From Deltaproteobacteria bacterium (GTDB lineage: Bacteria > Myxococcota_A > Polyangia > Haliangiales > Haliangiaceae), in NCBI GenBank assembly GCA_013812655.1, contig JACCTC010000344.1, positions 1 through 44,017 of the forward strand: a DNA stretch of 44,017 nucleotides. Reading direction: 5' to 3'. The translations under genes and the position numbers were made by a program. Every line of letters starts with the position of its first letter. Position 1 is the first letter of the stretch. Below are positions 1 to 8,662 of the stretch, piece by piece. The notes under the pieces were generated by a model, which had not been told where the DNA came from, made no database searches, and saw only the letters and a list, made by a program, of their open reading frames with translations.

Positions 1-2712
1 GGCGCGGACGGCGTCGTCGAGGCGATGCCGGTACAACCACGCCGCATCGAGCAAGCAGCGGAGCCGGTCGCCGGGCGCAGTCGACAGCCGCGCCGCACGT
101 ACGAGCTCCTCACCGGCCGCGACCAGCTCGCCCTGCTGGACGAGGACACGCGCCATGCCCTCGCGCGCCCGCGCATTCTCGAGATCGAGCGCGATCGCCT
201 GCACGAAGCCGAGGCGCGCGTTGACCGCATCGCGGAGCCCGAGGTGGACGTGCCCGATCCGCTGCAGCAACTCGGCGCGGGCACGCGGCGCCGTCGTCGC
301 GTCGAGCAAGCGCTGCAACAGCTCGAGTGCCTGCTGCGCGCGACCCGCGGTCTCGTAGAGTCCTGCCAGCGTGCTCGCGGCGACCGCGTGCTGCGGATCG
401 AGCTTCACGACCTCGCGATACGCCGCGGTCGCGCCGTCGACATCGTGTAGCGGGCTCTCGAACACGCTCGCGAGCTCGAGGAGCAGCGCGATCCGCTCCG
501 CCGGATCGGTCAGCAGCTTGAGCTGGGCGTGGAGCTCGACCACGAGCGGCGCCCACTGCTGGCCGGCGCGCAGCGCACGGGCGCGGCCCTGGTGCGCGGC
601 GAGGTCGCGCGGATCGAGCGCGATCAGCTTCTGCCAGCATGCGGCCGCCCGGTCGTAGCGCGCGTGGTCGTGCCACGCCGACGCGAGATCGCGGTAGCGC
701 GCGAGCTGATCCTCGCGGCTGCCGCCATCGACCGCCGTCTCGGTCGCATCGAGCAATGCCTCGGCCTGACCGGTCGACTGGTAGATCCGCTCGAGCCCCT
801 GCAACGCCGCCGGGTGGCGTGGATCGAGCGCGAGTGCGGCGCGATACGCGCGGATCGCGTCCTCGGGGCGGCCAAGATGCTCGGCGAAGGTCGACCCGAG
901 CTCGACGTGCAGATCGACGATGACGGTCGCCGGCGCGGTCGCGGCCAGCACGTCGACGAGCTGCGGCAACAGCTCCGCGAGCGCGGGCCAGGCCTCGGTC
1001 GCGAGGTAGCAGCGATGCAGGGCGACGAGCACCTGCGGCGACTCCGGCTCGTCGGCGAGCGCGCACTGATACGACGCGACGGCATCTGCCGGCTGCGCGA
1101 GTCGGTTCTCGTAGATGTCGCCGAGCTCGGCGTAGAGCTCGCTGCGTCGGCCGAAATCCTGCTCGGTCGCGGCGCGTTCCGAGAGCACCGCGATCAGCTG
1201 TGCCCACCGCCCCTCGGCGCGCAGCAGCTCGACGAGCTCGTACCAGGTGTCGACGTCCGTGGGCGCCAGCCGCAGGGCGCGCTCGAGGGCGACCGCCGCG
1301 GCCTCGTGATTCCCCGTGCGATCGCGCGACCACCGGCCGACCAGGTGCCACAGCGCCGCGGCACTCTCGGGATGCGCGGCCTCGAGCTCGCCGGCGAGTG
1401 CCTGGCACTCCGCGATCAGCTCGTCCCACGCGTCGGCCGCTGGCGCGAGGCGGTCGAGCTGATCGACGAGGTGCGCTCGCGTCGGCTCGCGCCGGAACAC
1501 CGCGAGCCACACCAGGAACGCGGCGCGGGCGTCACCGGTGCGATCCTCGTAGATGCCGGCGATCGACTCGAGTGCCGTGACGGCCGATGCATCGTTCGCC
1601 CGTGACGCGCGCTCGAGCAGCAGCGCGGCGAGCGGCTCCCACGCCTGGCGCGCGGCGTAGATCGCCTCGAGCTCGCGCGACGCGACCGGATCGGCGGGAT
1701 CGAGCTGGAGGACGCGCTCGTACGCCTCGACCGCACGCTCGTCGTCGTCGAGCCGCTCGTGCGCCATCGCCGCGAGGTTCAGCAGCATCGCGATCCGCGG
1801 GCGCTTGCCCTCGGTCAGCGCGACGCGCTTCTCGAGGAGCTCGACACAGTCGAGCCAGCGCCCCTGCTGGACGAACAGCTCCTCGAACGCGTCGAGCACG
1901 CGTGGATCGCTCGCGTCGATCGACTGCGCGCTGCGCCACGTCTCGAACGCGCGCTCCGGCTCCCCGAGCTGCTTGGCCTCGACATGTCCGAGCTCGATCA
2001 GCAGCTCGAGTTGCTCGTCCTCGTCGGGATCGCCGGTATCCATGCCGTCGCGGATCAGCTCGCGAATGCCGGCTGCGACCTCCGGCCACGCCTCGCGCGC
2101 GCGATCGGCCGCGAGTGCCGCGCGCTTTCCCGCCGGTCCGTCGACCGAGACCACGACCTCGTAGCCCTCGCTCGCGGCGCGTGGCGGGCGCGCGGCGGCC
2201 GATGACGAGCGCGCGGCGAGCACGCGGGTCAGCGCCGGGTTACTCGCCGCGACGAGCGGAAACAGCTCGGTGACCGAAGGCGTCAGCGCCGCGTCGCCGC
2301 CGTGCGCGACGAGCAGCGCCACCGTGCGGTTGCCGATGCTGACCGGCAGCAGCAACGTGGTTCGCGACAGCCCGCCGCACGCCTCGAGCAGGCCATCGAC
2401 GAACGGCTCGCCGGTCGCGATCTCGCCGACCGACGGCGCGCGCGAAACCACCGCGGCCTCGAACGCCGGGACCGAGTTCCGCGAGATCCGCAACGCGTCG
2501 ATCCGGCTGCAATCGAACCCCTCGTCCGATAGCGCGCGCCGCCCCCGGAAGTGATCGGCGTGCACCGAGAACAGCGCCGCGAACCGGGCCTTCGAGCGCA
2601 CCGCTCGCAGCAACAGATCGAAGATCTGCTCGCGATCCCGCGCTTCCTCGAGAGCGAGCACCGCATGCGATGGCTCGAGAGGCGCCCTCGTGCCTGTGGG
2701 TTCCACGCTCAC
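1..2712 (-). CDS. GAF-like/TPR repeat protein (C-terminus beyond window)
   Basis: The frame is open from a GTG at 2712 to the window edge, giving 904 codons, so the C-terminus is missing. Residues about 15-170 look like a GAF-type sensory fold, with a helix ending in RSKARFAALFSV and a strand pair around LLPVSIGNRTVALLVAHGG. From about residue 230 the protein is a long array of 34-40 residue helical repeats of TPR type, with recurring patterns such as AYERVLQLDPADP and AYREVVKLDPQHA. TPR solenoids are protein-binding scaffolds, so a scaffold role is inferred; no catalytic motif is visible. There is no clear Shine-Dalgarno at the GTG and no signal peptide, so it is probably cytoplasmic. An in-frame ATG near 2042 is a poorer start because it would remove the GAF-like part. 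It is divergent from the gene at 2790. Confidence 0.8.
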   Translation of the reverse strand, partial: MSVEPTGTRAPLEPSHAVLALEEARDREQIFDLLLRAVRSKARFAALFSVHADHFRGRRALSDEGFDCSRIDALRISRNSVPAFEAAVVSRAPSVGEIATGEPFVDGLLEACGGLSRTTLLLPVSIGNRTVALLVAHGGDAALTPSVTELFPLVAASNPALTRVLAARSSSAAARPPRAASEGYEVVVSVDGPAGKRAALAADRAREAWPEVAAGIRELIRDGMDTGDPDEDEQLELLIELGHVEAKQLGEPERAFETWRSAQSIDASDPRVLDAFEELFVQQGRWLDCVELLEKRVALTEGKRPRIAMLLNLAAMAHERLDDDERAVEAYERVLQLDPADPVASRELEAIYAARQAWEPLAALLLERASRANDASAVTALESIAGIYEDRTGDARAAFLVWLAVFRREPTRAHLVDQLDRLAPAADAWDELIAECQALAGELEAAHPESAAALWHLVGRWSRDRTGNHEAAAVALERALRLAPTDVDTWYELVELLRAEGRWAQLIAVLSERAATEQDFGRRSELYAELGDIYENRLAQPADAVASYQCALADEPESPQVLVALHRCYLATEAWPALAELLPQLVDVLAATAPATVIVDLHVELGSTFAEHLGRPEDAIRAYRAALALDPRHPAALQGLERIYQSTGQAEALLDATETAVDGGSREDQLARYRDLASAWHDHARYDRAAACWQKLIALDPRDLAAHQGRARALRAGQQWAPLVVELHAQLKLLTDPAERIALLLELASVFESPLHDVDGATAAYREVVKLDPQHAVAASTLAGLYETAGRAQQALELLQRLLDATTAPRARAELLQRIGHVHLGLRDAVNARLGFVQAIALDLENARAREGMARVLVQQGELVAAGEELVRAARLSTAPGDRLRCLLDAAWLYRHRLDDAVRA

Positions 2713-2775
2713 AGCGGGGACGATCCTATGTCACGTCACCGATCGACGCGAGTGGTATGCCCCCCTGCATCCGAC

Positions 2776-2781
2776 TAGACT
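2776..2781 (+). promoter_or_regulatory. Candidate -10 box for the gene at 2790
   Basis: TAGACT matches 4 of 6 positions of the sigma-70 -10 consensus and ends exactly 8 nt before the ATG at 2790. A TSS about 7 nt downstream would give a leaderless mRNA, which fits the absence of a Shine-Dalgarno. The possible -35 (TGGTAT, 17 bp upstream) is weak. Confidence 0.3.
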
Positions 2782-2789
2782 CGGCGTGC

Positions 2790-3329
2790 ATGGCGAAGCG
2801 GGCTGACAAGGGCCACGACTCGACGCAGGAGCTCTCGGCGAGCCAGCTGGTCGTCCCGCCACGCAACGCACCGCCGCAGGTCCGGCGCGCAAACCCGAAC
2901 AATGACGCCAGCACCTGGGGCCAGGTCGTCGTCGGCACCGCGGACTTCGCACCCGCGCCGATGCCGGTCTATCCCGGCCGGTCGCGGCGCGCGCTCGTAC
3001 TCGGCGGACTCGGCGTGGTGATCGCCGGCGGAGTCGGCGGCTACGTCCTCTACACGAGAATGCAAGATCGCGCACCGAGCGCCGCCTCCGCCGCCGTGAC
3101 GGCGCCTGCGCCTGCAGCGACGCCGTTGGCGACCCCGGGCCCCGTGATCGCACCGGCGATCGCACCAGTCGACGCCGCGGTCGCGGTCGTCTCCGCCGAC
3201 GCCGCACCGACGCCGATGGCGCTCGAAACCACCGTCGATGCGGTCTCGGGCGTCGGGCCGCCGATCTTCGTCAAGAAGAAGAAGCCGCCGGCGAAGAAGA
3301 AGCCCGCGGCCAAGCGCCCGAAGCGCTGA
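2790..3329 (+). CDS. Single-pass membrane protein with Ala/Pro-rich linker and Lys-rich tail
   Basis: The protein has 179 residues and I do not recognise a family. Residues 1-65 are polar. A membrane segment follows an arginine-rich stop (RSRRALVLGGLGVVIAGGVGG), at about residues 67-87. Next comes a low-complexity Ala/Pro/Val linker of about 70 residues, and the protein ends in a strongly basic tail of alternating KKK and P/A. The N-terminal half is likely cytoplasmic and the linker and basic tail periplasmic or outward, where the tail could bind polyanions such as peptidoglycan-linked polymers, nucleic acid or LPS; this is inference. The ATG at 2790 was chosen because the open frame further upstream runs into the divergent gene's promoter and encodes no plausible protein. 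It converges on the M16 protease with only 3 bp between the stops. Confidence 0.75.
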   Translation: MAKRADKGHDSTQELSASQLVVPPRNAPPQVRRANPNNDASTWGQVVVGTADFAPAPMPVYPGRSRRALVLGGLGVVIAGGVGGYVLYTRMQDRAPSAASAAVTAPAPAATPLATPGPVIAPAIAPVDAAVAVVSADAAPTPMALETTVDAVSGVGPPIFVKKKKPPAKKKPAAKRPKR

Positions 3330-3332
3330 CCG

Positions 3333-6167
3333 CTACTTTTTTGGCTCGTTCGCCTTCGACAGATCGCCCGCGTCGATCACGGTCAGCTTGCTCGGGTGCA
3401 GGTGCTTCTTCGCGACGCGCTCGACATCCGCGGCGGTGACCGCCTGGACCTTCGCGCGCAGCTGCTTGCTCCACTCCGTCGTCCGGCCGCGGAACAGCTG
3501 ATTGCGCAGCATCCCGATCACGTAGCTGTCGTTCGAGAGCTGGGTGTCCTGCGCCTTGGTCCACGAGTCCTTCGCGCGCTGCAGCTCGTCCGCCGCGATC
3601 TTGCCGCTGACGATCCGGTTGATCTCCTCGAGGAGCGCAGCCTTCGCCTTCGCGAGGTTCATCGGCGCGACCATCGCGTAGGCGCCGATCGAAGCGGACT
3701 CGTCGAGCGCATCGGCCGACGTCCACGCCCCCGCGCCGTACGACAGGCCATCCTTCTCGCGGAGCCGCATCCACAGCCGCGAGCTGGTGTCGCCGCCGAG
3801 GATCTGGCCGACGAGGAGCCACGCCGCGTAGTCCGGATCGGAATCCTTCATCGCCAGATCGTGCGCGGCGACGAGCATCGTCATCTCCTTGTCCTTGATG
3901 TCGATCGACTTCGTCGTCCCGGCGACTCCGAACGGCCGATCGATCAGGCGGACGTACTTCTTCTTCGAGGTCCAGCCGGCGAGCAGCTTCTCGACCTGCG
4001 CCGGGATCGCGGCGACGTCGAAGTCACCGACCGCGACGAGCTCGCCGGCGCCGACGCCCGCGAACTCCTTGTAGAACGCCTTGATGTCGGCAACCGTCAC
4101 CTTCTTGATCGCCGCGATCTGCTCCGCCGGGCTCATCGTGTAGCGCGGGTCGCTCTTCGGCCACGGGCTCGTGATCTGCTGCAACGTCACGAACGCGAGC
4201 ACCTGCGGCTCGGTCAGCTGCTGCTCGAGCTGCGCGAGCTGCTCCTGCTTGACGATCTCGAGCTGCTTGTCGGGGAAGCTCGGGCTCGTCAGCATCTCGG
4301 CCGCGAGGTCGAGCGCGGCGGGGAGCTTGTCGCGCAAGGTCTCGATGTTCAGCGTGAAGCCGTCCGCGCCGCCACCGACCCAGATCTTGCTCTTGAGCTG
4401 ATCCTGGAGGTCCTGGAGGTCCTGATACGACTTCTTCGTCGTGCCACGCGACATCAGCGACGCGGCGAGGTCAGCGATCACGGCCTTGTTCTGCAGCGAC
4501 TTCTCGTCGCCCCAGTGCAGCGCGAGCTGGAGCTCGACCTTGCCGCCACGCGTCTTCTTCGGCAGCAGGGCGGCCTTGATACCGCCCTTGAGCTCCTTGC
4601 GCGTCGTCCGCTGCTCGATCGTATCGAGCGTCGCGGTGAACTGCTCGCCCTGCTCCTTGACCTCGCCGCCGTCGATGCCCTTGACCATCGCGGTGATGTC
4701 GGGGGTCTCGCGGAACGGCGCGCGGTCGACGGTCTTCGTCGGCACGAAGCGGCCGAGCGTGCGGTTCGTCTGCTTGAAGTACGCGGCCGCTGCCTTCTGC
4801 GCGTCGGCGGCGGTGACCTTGCCCACACGATCGCGGAACGCGAAGATCGCGCGCCAGTCGCCGAGCGCCGCGGCCTCCGAGAGCTCGATCGCGATGCGCT
4901 GGCTGTCGGCCATCGCGAGCTCGATCTCCTTCATCGTCGATGCACGCCAGCGCTCGATCTCCTTGTCGTCGATCTTGGCGCTGCCGAGCTTCTCGATCTC
5001 GGCGAGCATCGTCGCCTCGACCTTCGCGACGTTCTTGGGGTCGCGGATCTCGGCCTGGAAGTACGCGACATACGGATCCCGGAAGAAGGCGTTGTAGCCA
5101 CCGACGCTCGCGGCGAGCTTGGTCTCGACGAGCTTCTTGTAGAGGCGGCCGCTCGGCTCGCGCGTCAGCACGTCGAGCGCGGCGAGCACCGCGGGGAAGT
5201 CCTCCGCGGCGGCGCCCGGCGTGTGGTACGCGAGGCCGACCGCATGGATGTCGCCGTTGCGGCGCAGCGTGATCGAGCGATCACCGTCCTGGACCGGCTC
5301 GATCGTGTACGACGGCGCGAGCTTGCGCGTCGGCCGCGGGATCGTGCCGAAGAACTTCTCGATCGACGCCAGCGCCTTCGCGTCGTCGAACTTGCCCGAC
5401 ACGACCAGCACCGCGTTGTCGGGCTGGTAGTACTTCTCGTAGAACGCGCGGAGCGCCGGAACCGGCACCTTCTCGATGTCCGAGCGCGAGCCGATCGTGC
5501 TCTTGCCGTAGTTGTGCCAGAGGAACGCCGTCGAGATGATGCGCTCCTGGAGGATGCTGAGCGGGCTGTTCTCGCCGATCTCGAACTCGTTGCGGACGAC
5601 CGAGAACTCGGTCTTGAGATCGTCGGGCGAGATCGTCGCGTTGATCATGCGGTCGGATTCGAGGTCGAGCGCGAAGTCGAGGTTCGCCTGCGTCGCCGGC
5701 AGCGTCTCGTAGTAGTTCGTGCGATCGGTCCACGTCGTGCCGTTCATCTGCGCGCCCCGCTCGTCGAGGAGCTTCAGCACGTTGCGGTGCCGCGGCGTCC
5801 CCTTGAACAGCATGTGCTCGAGGAGGTGTGCCATGCCGGTCTCGCCGTAGCCTTCGACGCGCGAGCCGACGAGGTACGTGATGTTGACGGTGACCGTCGA
5901 CTGCGTCGCGTCGGGGAACAGCAGGACCTGCAGCCCGTTGTCGAGCTGGTACTCGGTGATGCCCTCGACGGTGCGGATCTTTCGCGCCTTCGCGGCGACA
6001 GCCGGCTTCGCCGGTGCGCCACCCTTGGGCGCCTCGGCGATCACAGGCGCTGGATCGTCGGCGGTGCTACCGCCCGTGCCAGGCGCGCCGGGTGACGGGG
6101 ATGGATGTCGCGAACCGCCGCAAGCCGCGGCCAGGAGAATGGGAAGGAGCAGCGCTCGACGCTTCAT
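3333..6167 (-). CDS. M16 family zinc metallopeptidase lipoprotein (two tandem M16 halves)
   Basis: The protein has 944 residues. Residues 1-16 form a lipoprotein signal (MKRRALLLPILLAAAC), with the lipid-bearing Cys at 16 followed by a Gly/Ser/Pro linker, so it is membrane-anchored in the periplasm or at the surface. The first M16 half carries the inverted zinc motif HLLEH at residues 114-118 and the downstream glutamate in the segment VVRNEFE. A second half (about residues 500-930) has the same fold pattern but no HxxEH, as usual for two-domain pitrilysin-type or processing-peptidase-like proteins in which one half is inactive. The family cleaves peptides and small unfolded proteins inside a closed chamber. 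The start at 6167 was preferred to longer in-frame GTG options because it begins the signal peptide and stays clear of the upstream gene's end at 6236. Both genes read the same way and may be cotranscribed. Confidence 0.93.
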   Translation of the reverse strand: MKRRALLLPILLAAACGGSRHPSPSPGAPGTGGSTADDPAPVIAEAPKGGAPAKPAVAAKARKIRTVEGITEYQLDNGLQVLLFPDATQSTVTVNITYLVGSRVEGYGETGMAHLLEHMLFKGTPRHRNVLKLLDERGAQMNGTTWTDRTNYYETLPATQANLDFALDLESDRMINATISPDDLKTEFSVVRNEFEIGENSPLSILQERIISTAFLWHNYGKSTIGSRSDIEKVPVPALRAFYEKYYQPDNAVLVVSGKFDDAKALASIEKFFGTIPRPTRKLAPSYTIEPVQDGDRSITLRRNGDIHAVGLAYHTPGAAAEDFPAVLAALDVLTREPSGRLYKKLVETKLAASVGGYNAFFRDPYVAYFQAEIRDPKNVAKVEATMLAEIEKLGSAKIDDKEIERWRASTMKEIELAMADSQRIAIELSEAAALGDWRAIFAFRDRVGKVTAADAQKAAAAYFKQTNRTLGRFVPTKTVDRAPFRETPDITAMVKGIDGGEVKEQGEQFTATLDTIEQRTTRKELKGGIKAALLPKKTRGGKVELQLALHWGDEKSLQNKAVIADLAASLMSRGTTKKSYQDLQDLQDQLKSKIWVGGGADGFTLNIETLRDKLPAALDLAAEMLTSPSFPDKQLEIVKQEQLAQLEQQLTEPQVLAFVTLQQITSPWPKSDPRYTMSPAEQIAAIKKVTVADIKAFYKEFAGVGAGELVAVGDFDVAAIPAQVEKLLAGWTSKKKYVRLIDRPFGVAGTTKSIDIKDKEMTMLVAAHDLAMKDSDPDYAAWLLVGQILGGDTSSRLWMRLREKDGLSYGAGAWTSADALDESASIGAYAMVAPMNLAKAKAALLEEINRIVSGKIAADELQRAKDSWTKAQDTQLSNDSYVIGMLRNQLFRGRTTEWSKQLRAKVQAVTAADVERVAKKHLHPSKLTVIDAGDLSKANEPKK

Positions 6168-6235
6168 GTGTGCGTCGATAACACGGCTCCGACGACGAAA
6201 CATGCCCCGCTGGACGGTGTCCCAGGGTGTCGCAG

Positions 6236-8488
6236 TCAGAACTCGAAGTCGACGCCGGCGAACCAGGTGTTGTCGCCGACCGACAGCCTGGAGTCGGAGC
6301 CGAAGCCGTCGACCTTCGCGTACTGCAGCTCGGCGTAGAAGCCCGCGTGCTGGATGCCGCTGTTGCGCATCGACATCGCGGCCTCGCTGTCGATCCGCTC
6401 GGCGCGAACCGCGAGCCCGATCGAGCCCTGGTAGCCGAGGCTGCCGCCGCGCGCCTTGTTGTACGAGACGCAGGACATGTCCGCGGCCGTCTCGGCGCAG
6501 ACCCGGCTGAGGTCGCCGTTCGGCGCCTTGATCATCCACGCGTAGTACGAGAGCCCGCCGCGCAGATACGGCACGATCGGGATGCCGAACCGGTCGTCGA
6601 GGTACGTGAAGCGATAGCTCACCGTCGCGGCGAGCGGGATCAGCCGGAACGTGTTGCGGCTCGCTCCCGAGCGCGGTCGCTCGGCCTCGTCCTCGCTCGT
6701 GCCGTCGACGTACGCGTACGCCGACTTCTGCATGTAGCCGATGCTGCCGCCGACGCCGATCTGCCCGAACCCGTTCCAGATGATGCGATCGACGTCGAGC
6801 ATCGGCAGCACCTGCCAGACCCGGCGCTCGTGCTTCTTGCCGTCGAGGTAGTAGTCCCCGAACATCGCCTCGTACGGACCCTTGCCGGTCAGCGCGTTCT
6901 GGCCGGCCTGCAGATCGATCTCGGGGATGTACGGACCGAGGCGGATGCCGGCATGCCAGGTGACGTCGTCCTCGAAGTCGCCACCTTCCTCGGAGGCGTC
7001 GTCGTCCCAGTACGGCGTGAAGTCATCGGCGTGGGCCGTGTGCGGCGCGACGATCCCGCCGGCGACGCAGATGCCGAGCAACGTCGCGATCGGCGCGGGC
7101 AGCAGGCGTGCCGTGATCCGCCAGAGGACGCGCCGGCGGCGCCACAGCCACGGCATCGCGAGGACGAGCAGCAAACCGGGCAGCGACAGCAGGTGCCAGA
7201 GCACGGCGAGCACGACGAGCGGGGCGAGCAGCACGCCGGCGATCACGCGAAGCACGAGCGAGCCATCGACGAGGAAGCTGCCGAACGTCGCGTAGTAGGC
7301 GCGGATCAGCGCGCGGCCGAACGCGGTCCGGGCCAGCGTGTTGTCGCGGAACGAGCGCAGGACCTGGGTCAGCACGCTGCCCTCGCCGTACGTCGTCGAC
7401 AGCAGGCATCCACCCTCGACCGCGCTGCCGCGATCGTCGAGGTCTTCCCAGAAGTCGATGACCGGCTTGGGGATGATCGTGCGGCTGAAGTACGTGCCCT
7501 TGACGTTGCCGTAGTAGTCGATCGCGAGGAGCGCGACCGTGTAGGGCTTGTCGTTCTCGAGGCCGTTGATCGTCAGGCTCGTCGCGGTGCCCGACGTCTG
7601 ATCGCCGCACAGGTAGTCCGAATTCAGCTGGCGGAACGGCTCGGGCGCGGCGGCGACATCGGTGCCGTCCTCGGACCCGGTGATCACCGACGGGGCGAGA
7701 TCGAAGTCCTGCGGCAAGCCGCACAGCTCGGTGGTCGTCTGGTAACGCGGCGAGGGCACCTCGTCGACGCCCGCGGGCATTCCCTCGTCGTCCATGCACA
7801 GGGCCTGGTAGTAGAAGATATCGGTCGCGCGGCTGTCCGGCGCGTCCCACGAGATCGCGATCGAGCCCTCGCCGCTCTGGGCGTCGAAGTTCTTCGGCAG
7901 CGGCGGCGCCTCGGTGTCGACCTTGGTGACGTCCATGCTGGTCGCGGTCCCGCCGACCGACTGGTTCGTGAAGTAGTCGTAGGTGTTGTCACCGTCGGAG
8001 TCGACGAGGATCCACACGAACGCGTCACCCGCGCGCTCCTGGCACGGGCCGGTCGTATCGACGCCGTTGACCGCGTCGTAGATGCCGACCTCGATGCGGT
8101 CGGGCGTGATCGCGAGCGTGTCGATGTCCGGGATCGTCTGGGTCGTGAGCTGGCGGCACATCATGCCGCGCAGCGTGTCGTCGCTACATTGCGTGCCGAC
8201 CCAGACCTCGCCGGGACGGTTCGTACCGGTCGTCGTCGACAGCTTGACCTCGTACTGGAATGTCGTCTCCTCGCCGAGGCTCGCCTTGCTGCACGCGCAG
8301 TGCGCGAAGTTCAGGTACTGGCGCCGCGCATCTGGCGTCGAGGGTTCCTTGACGTCGCCGTCCTCGGTGATGAAGAACTTCTCCCACGAGATCGTGGCGT
8401 TGTTCGGCAGCATGCCCTCGGCGCGCGCGATGCCGGCGGTCGCGAGGACCGCCGCCACGGTCACGCAGATCGAACCCGATCGCGGCAT
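6236..8488 (-). CDS. Two-part surface protein: CFI-box-like anchored domain fused to outer-membrane beta-barrel
   Basis: The protein has 750 residues. Residues 1-24 are a signal peptide ending ARA. Residues 25-350 are a secreted domain with Cys pairs (CAC near 64-66) and a fibronectin-III-like stretch (about 196-335). Near residue 360 a Cys followed by LLSTTYGEGS, then RSFRDNTL and FGRALIRAYY, resembles a CFI-box C-terminal sorting domain, followed by long hydrophobic segments (about 411-446) and an RRRR cluster (about 450-453). Directly after this comes what looks like a second signal peptide ending AHA before DDFTPYW (about 487). The rest (about 488-750) has the alternating Gly/aromatic pattern and terminal Phe (DFEF) of an outer-membrane barrel. 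It recalls the adjacent myxobacterial families known as MXAN_2561 (C-terminally anchored) and MXAN_2562 (barrel), here in one frame; that match is from memory. The ATG at 8488 is preferred over the GTG at 8500 because GGAG lies 11 nt upstream of the ATG and overlaps the GTG. Confidence 0.8.
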   Translation of the reverse strand: MPRSGSICVTVAAVLATAGIARAEGMLPNNATISWEKFFITEDGDVKEPSTPDARRQYLNFAHCACSKASLGEETTFQYEVKLSTTTGTNRPGEVWVGTQCSDDTLRGMMCRQLTTQTIPDIDTLAITPDRIEVGIYDAVNGVDTTGPCQERAGDAFVWILVDSDGDNTYDYFTNQSVGGTATSMDVTKVDTEAPPLPKNFDAQSGEGSIAISWDAPDSRATDIFYYQALCMDDEGMPAGVDEVPSPRYQTTTELCGLPQDFDLAPSVITGSEDGTDVAAAPEPFRQLNSDYLCGDQTSGTATSLTINGLENDKPYTVALLAIDYYGNVKGTYFSRTIIPKPVIDFWEDLDDRGSAVEGGCLLSTTYGEGSVLTQVLRSFRDNTLARTAFGRALIRAYYATFGSFLVDGSLVLRVIAGVLLAPLVVLAVLWHLLSLPGLLLVLAMPWLWRRRRVLWRITARLLPAPIATLLGICVAGGIVAPHTAHADDFTPYWDDDASEEGGDFEDDVTWHAGIRLGPYIPEIDLQAGQNALTGKGPYEAMFGDYYLDGKKHERRVWQVLPMLDVDRIIWNGFGQIGVGGSIGYMQKSAYAYVDGTSEDEAERPRSGASRNTFRLIPLAATVSYRFTYLDDRFGIPIVPYLRGGLSYYAWMIKAPNGDLSRVCAETAADMSCVSYNKARGGSLGYQGSIGLAVRAERIDSEAAMSMRNSGIQHAGFYAELQYAKVDGFGSDSRLSVGDNTWFAGVDFEF

Positions 8489-8662
8489 GTTATCGCGCAC
8501 TCCGTTCGGTCATGGGCGCTGCTCTCTGCAAGGGAAAGGCCGGCGGCAGTTTCCGACGACAACCGTCGATATCACGCGGGGATGACCGACTCAAGAAACG
8601 GCGGGACGCACTCCGCCATTCTGCCAATCTGGCAAGCCTGCGACGTGGGCCATGTCACCGCG

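Noticed and set aside
110..1510. A 466-codon minus-strand frame rich in Arg, Ala and Gly
   Set aside because: The overlapping minus-strand frame that reaches 2712 encodes clean TPR repeats; this one is its frame-shifted shadow.
3396..6095. An 899-codon open frame on the plus strand opposite the M16 protease
   Set aside because: Its product is dominated by Arg, Leu, Asp and Val with no motif. This is the expected complement of GC-rich codon bias, and the minus-strand protein has a lipobox and HxxEH.
8622..8634. Palindrome TGCCA-ATC-TGGCA between two minus-strand genes
   Set aside because: The stem is short, it has no T-tract on either strand, and it does not match a sigma-54 or known operator pattern well enough to call.
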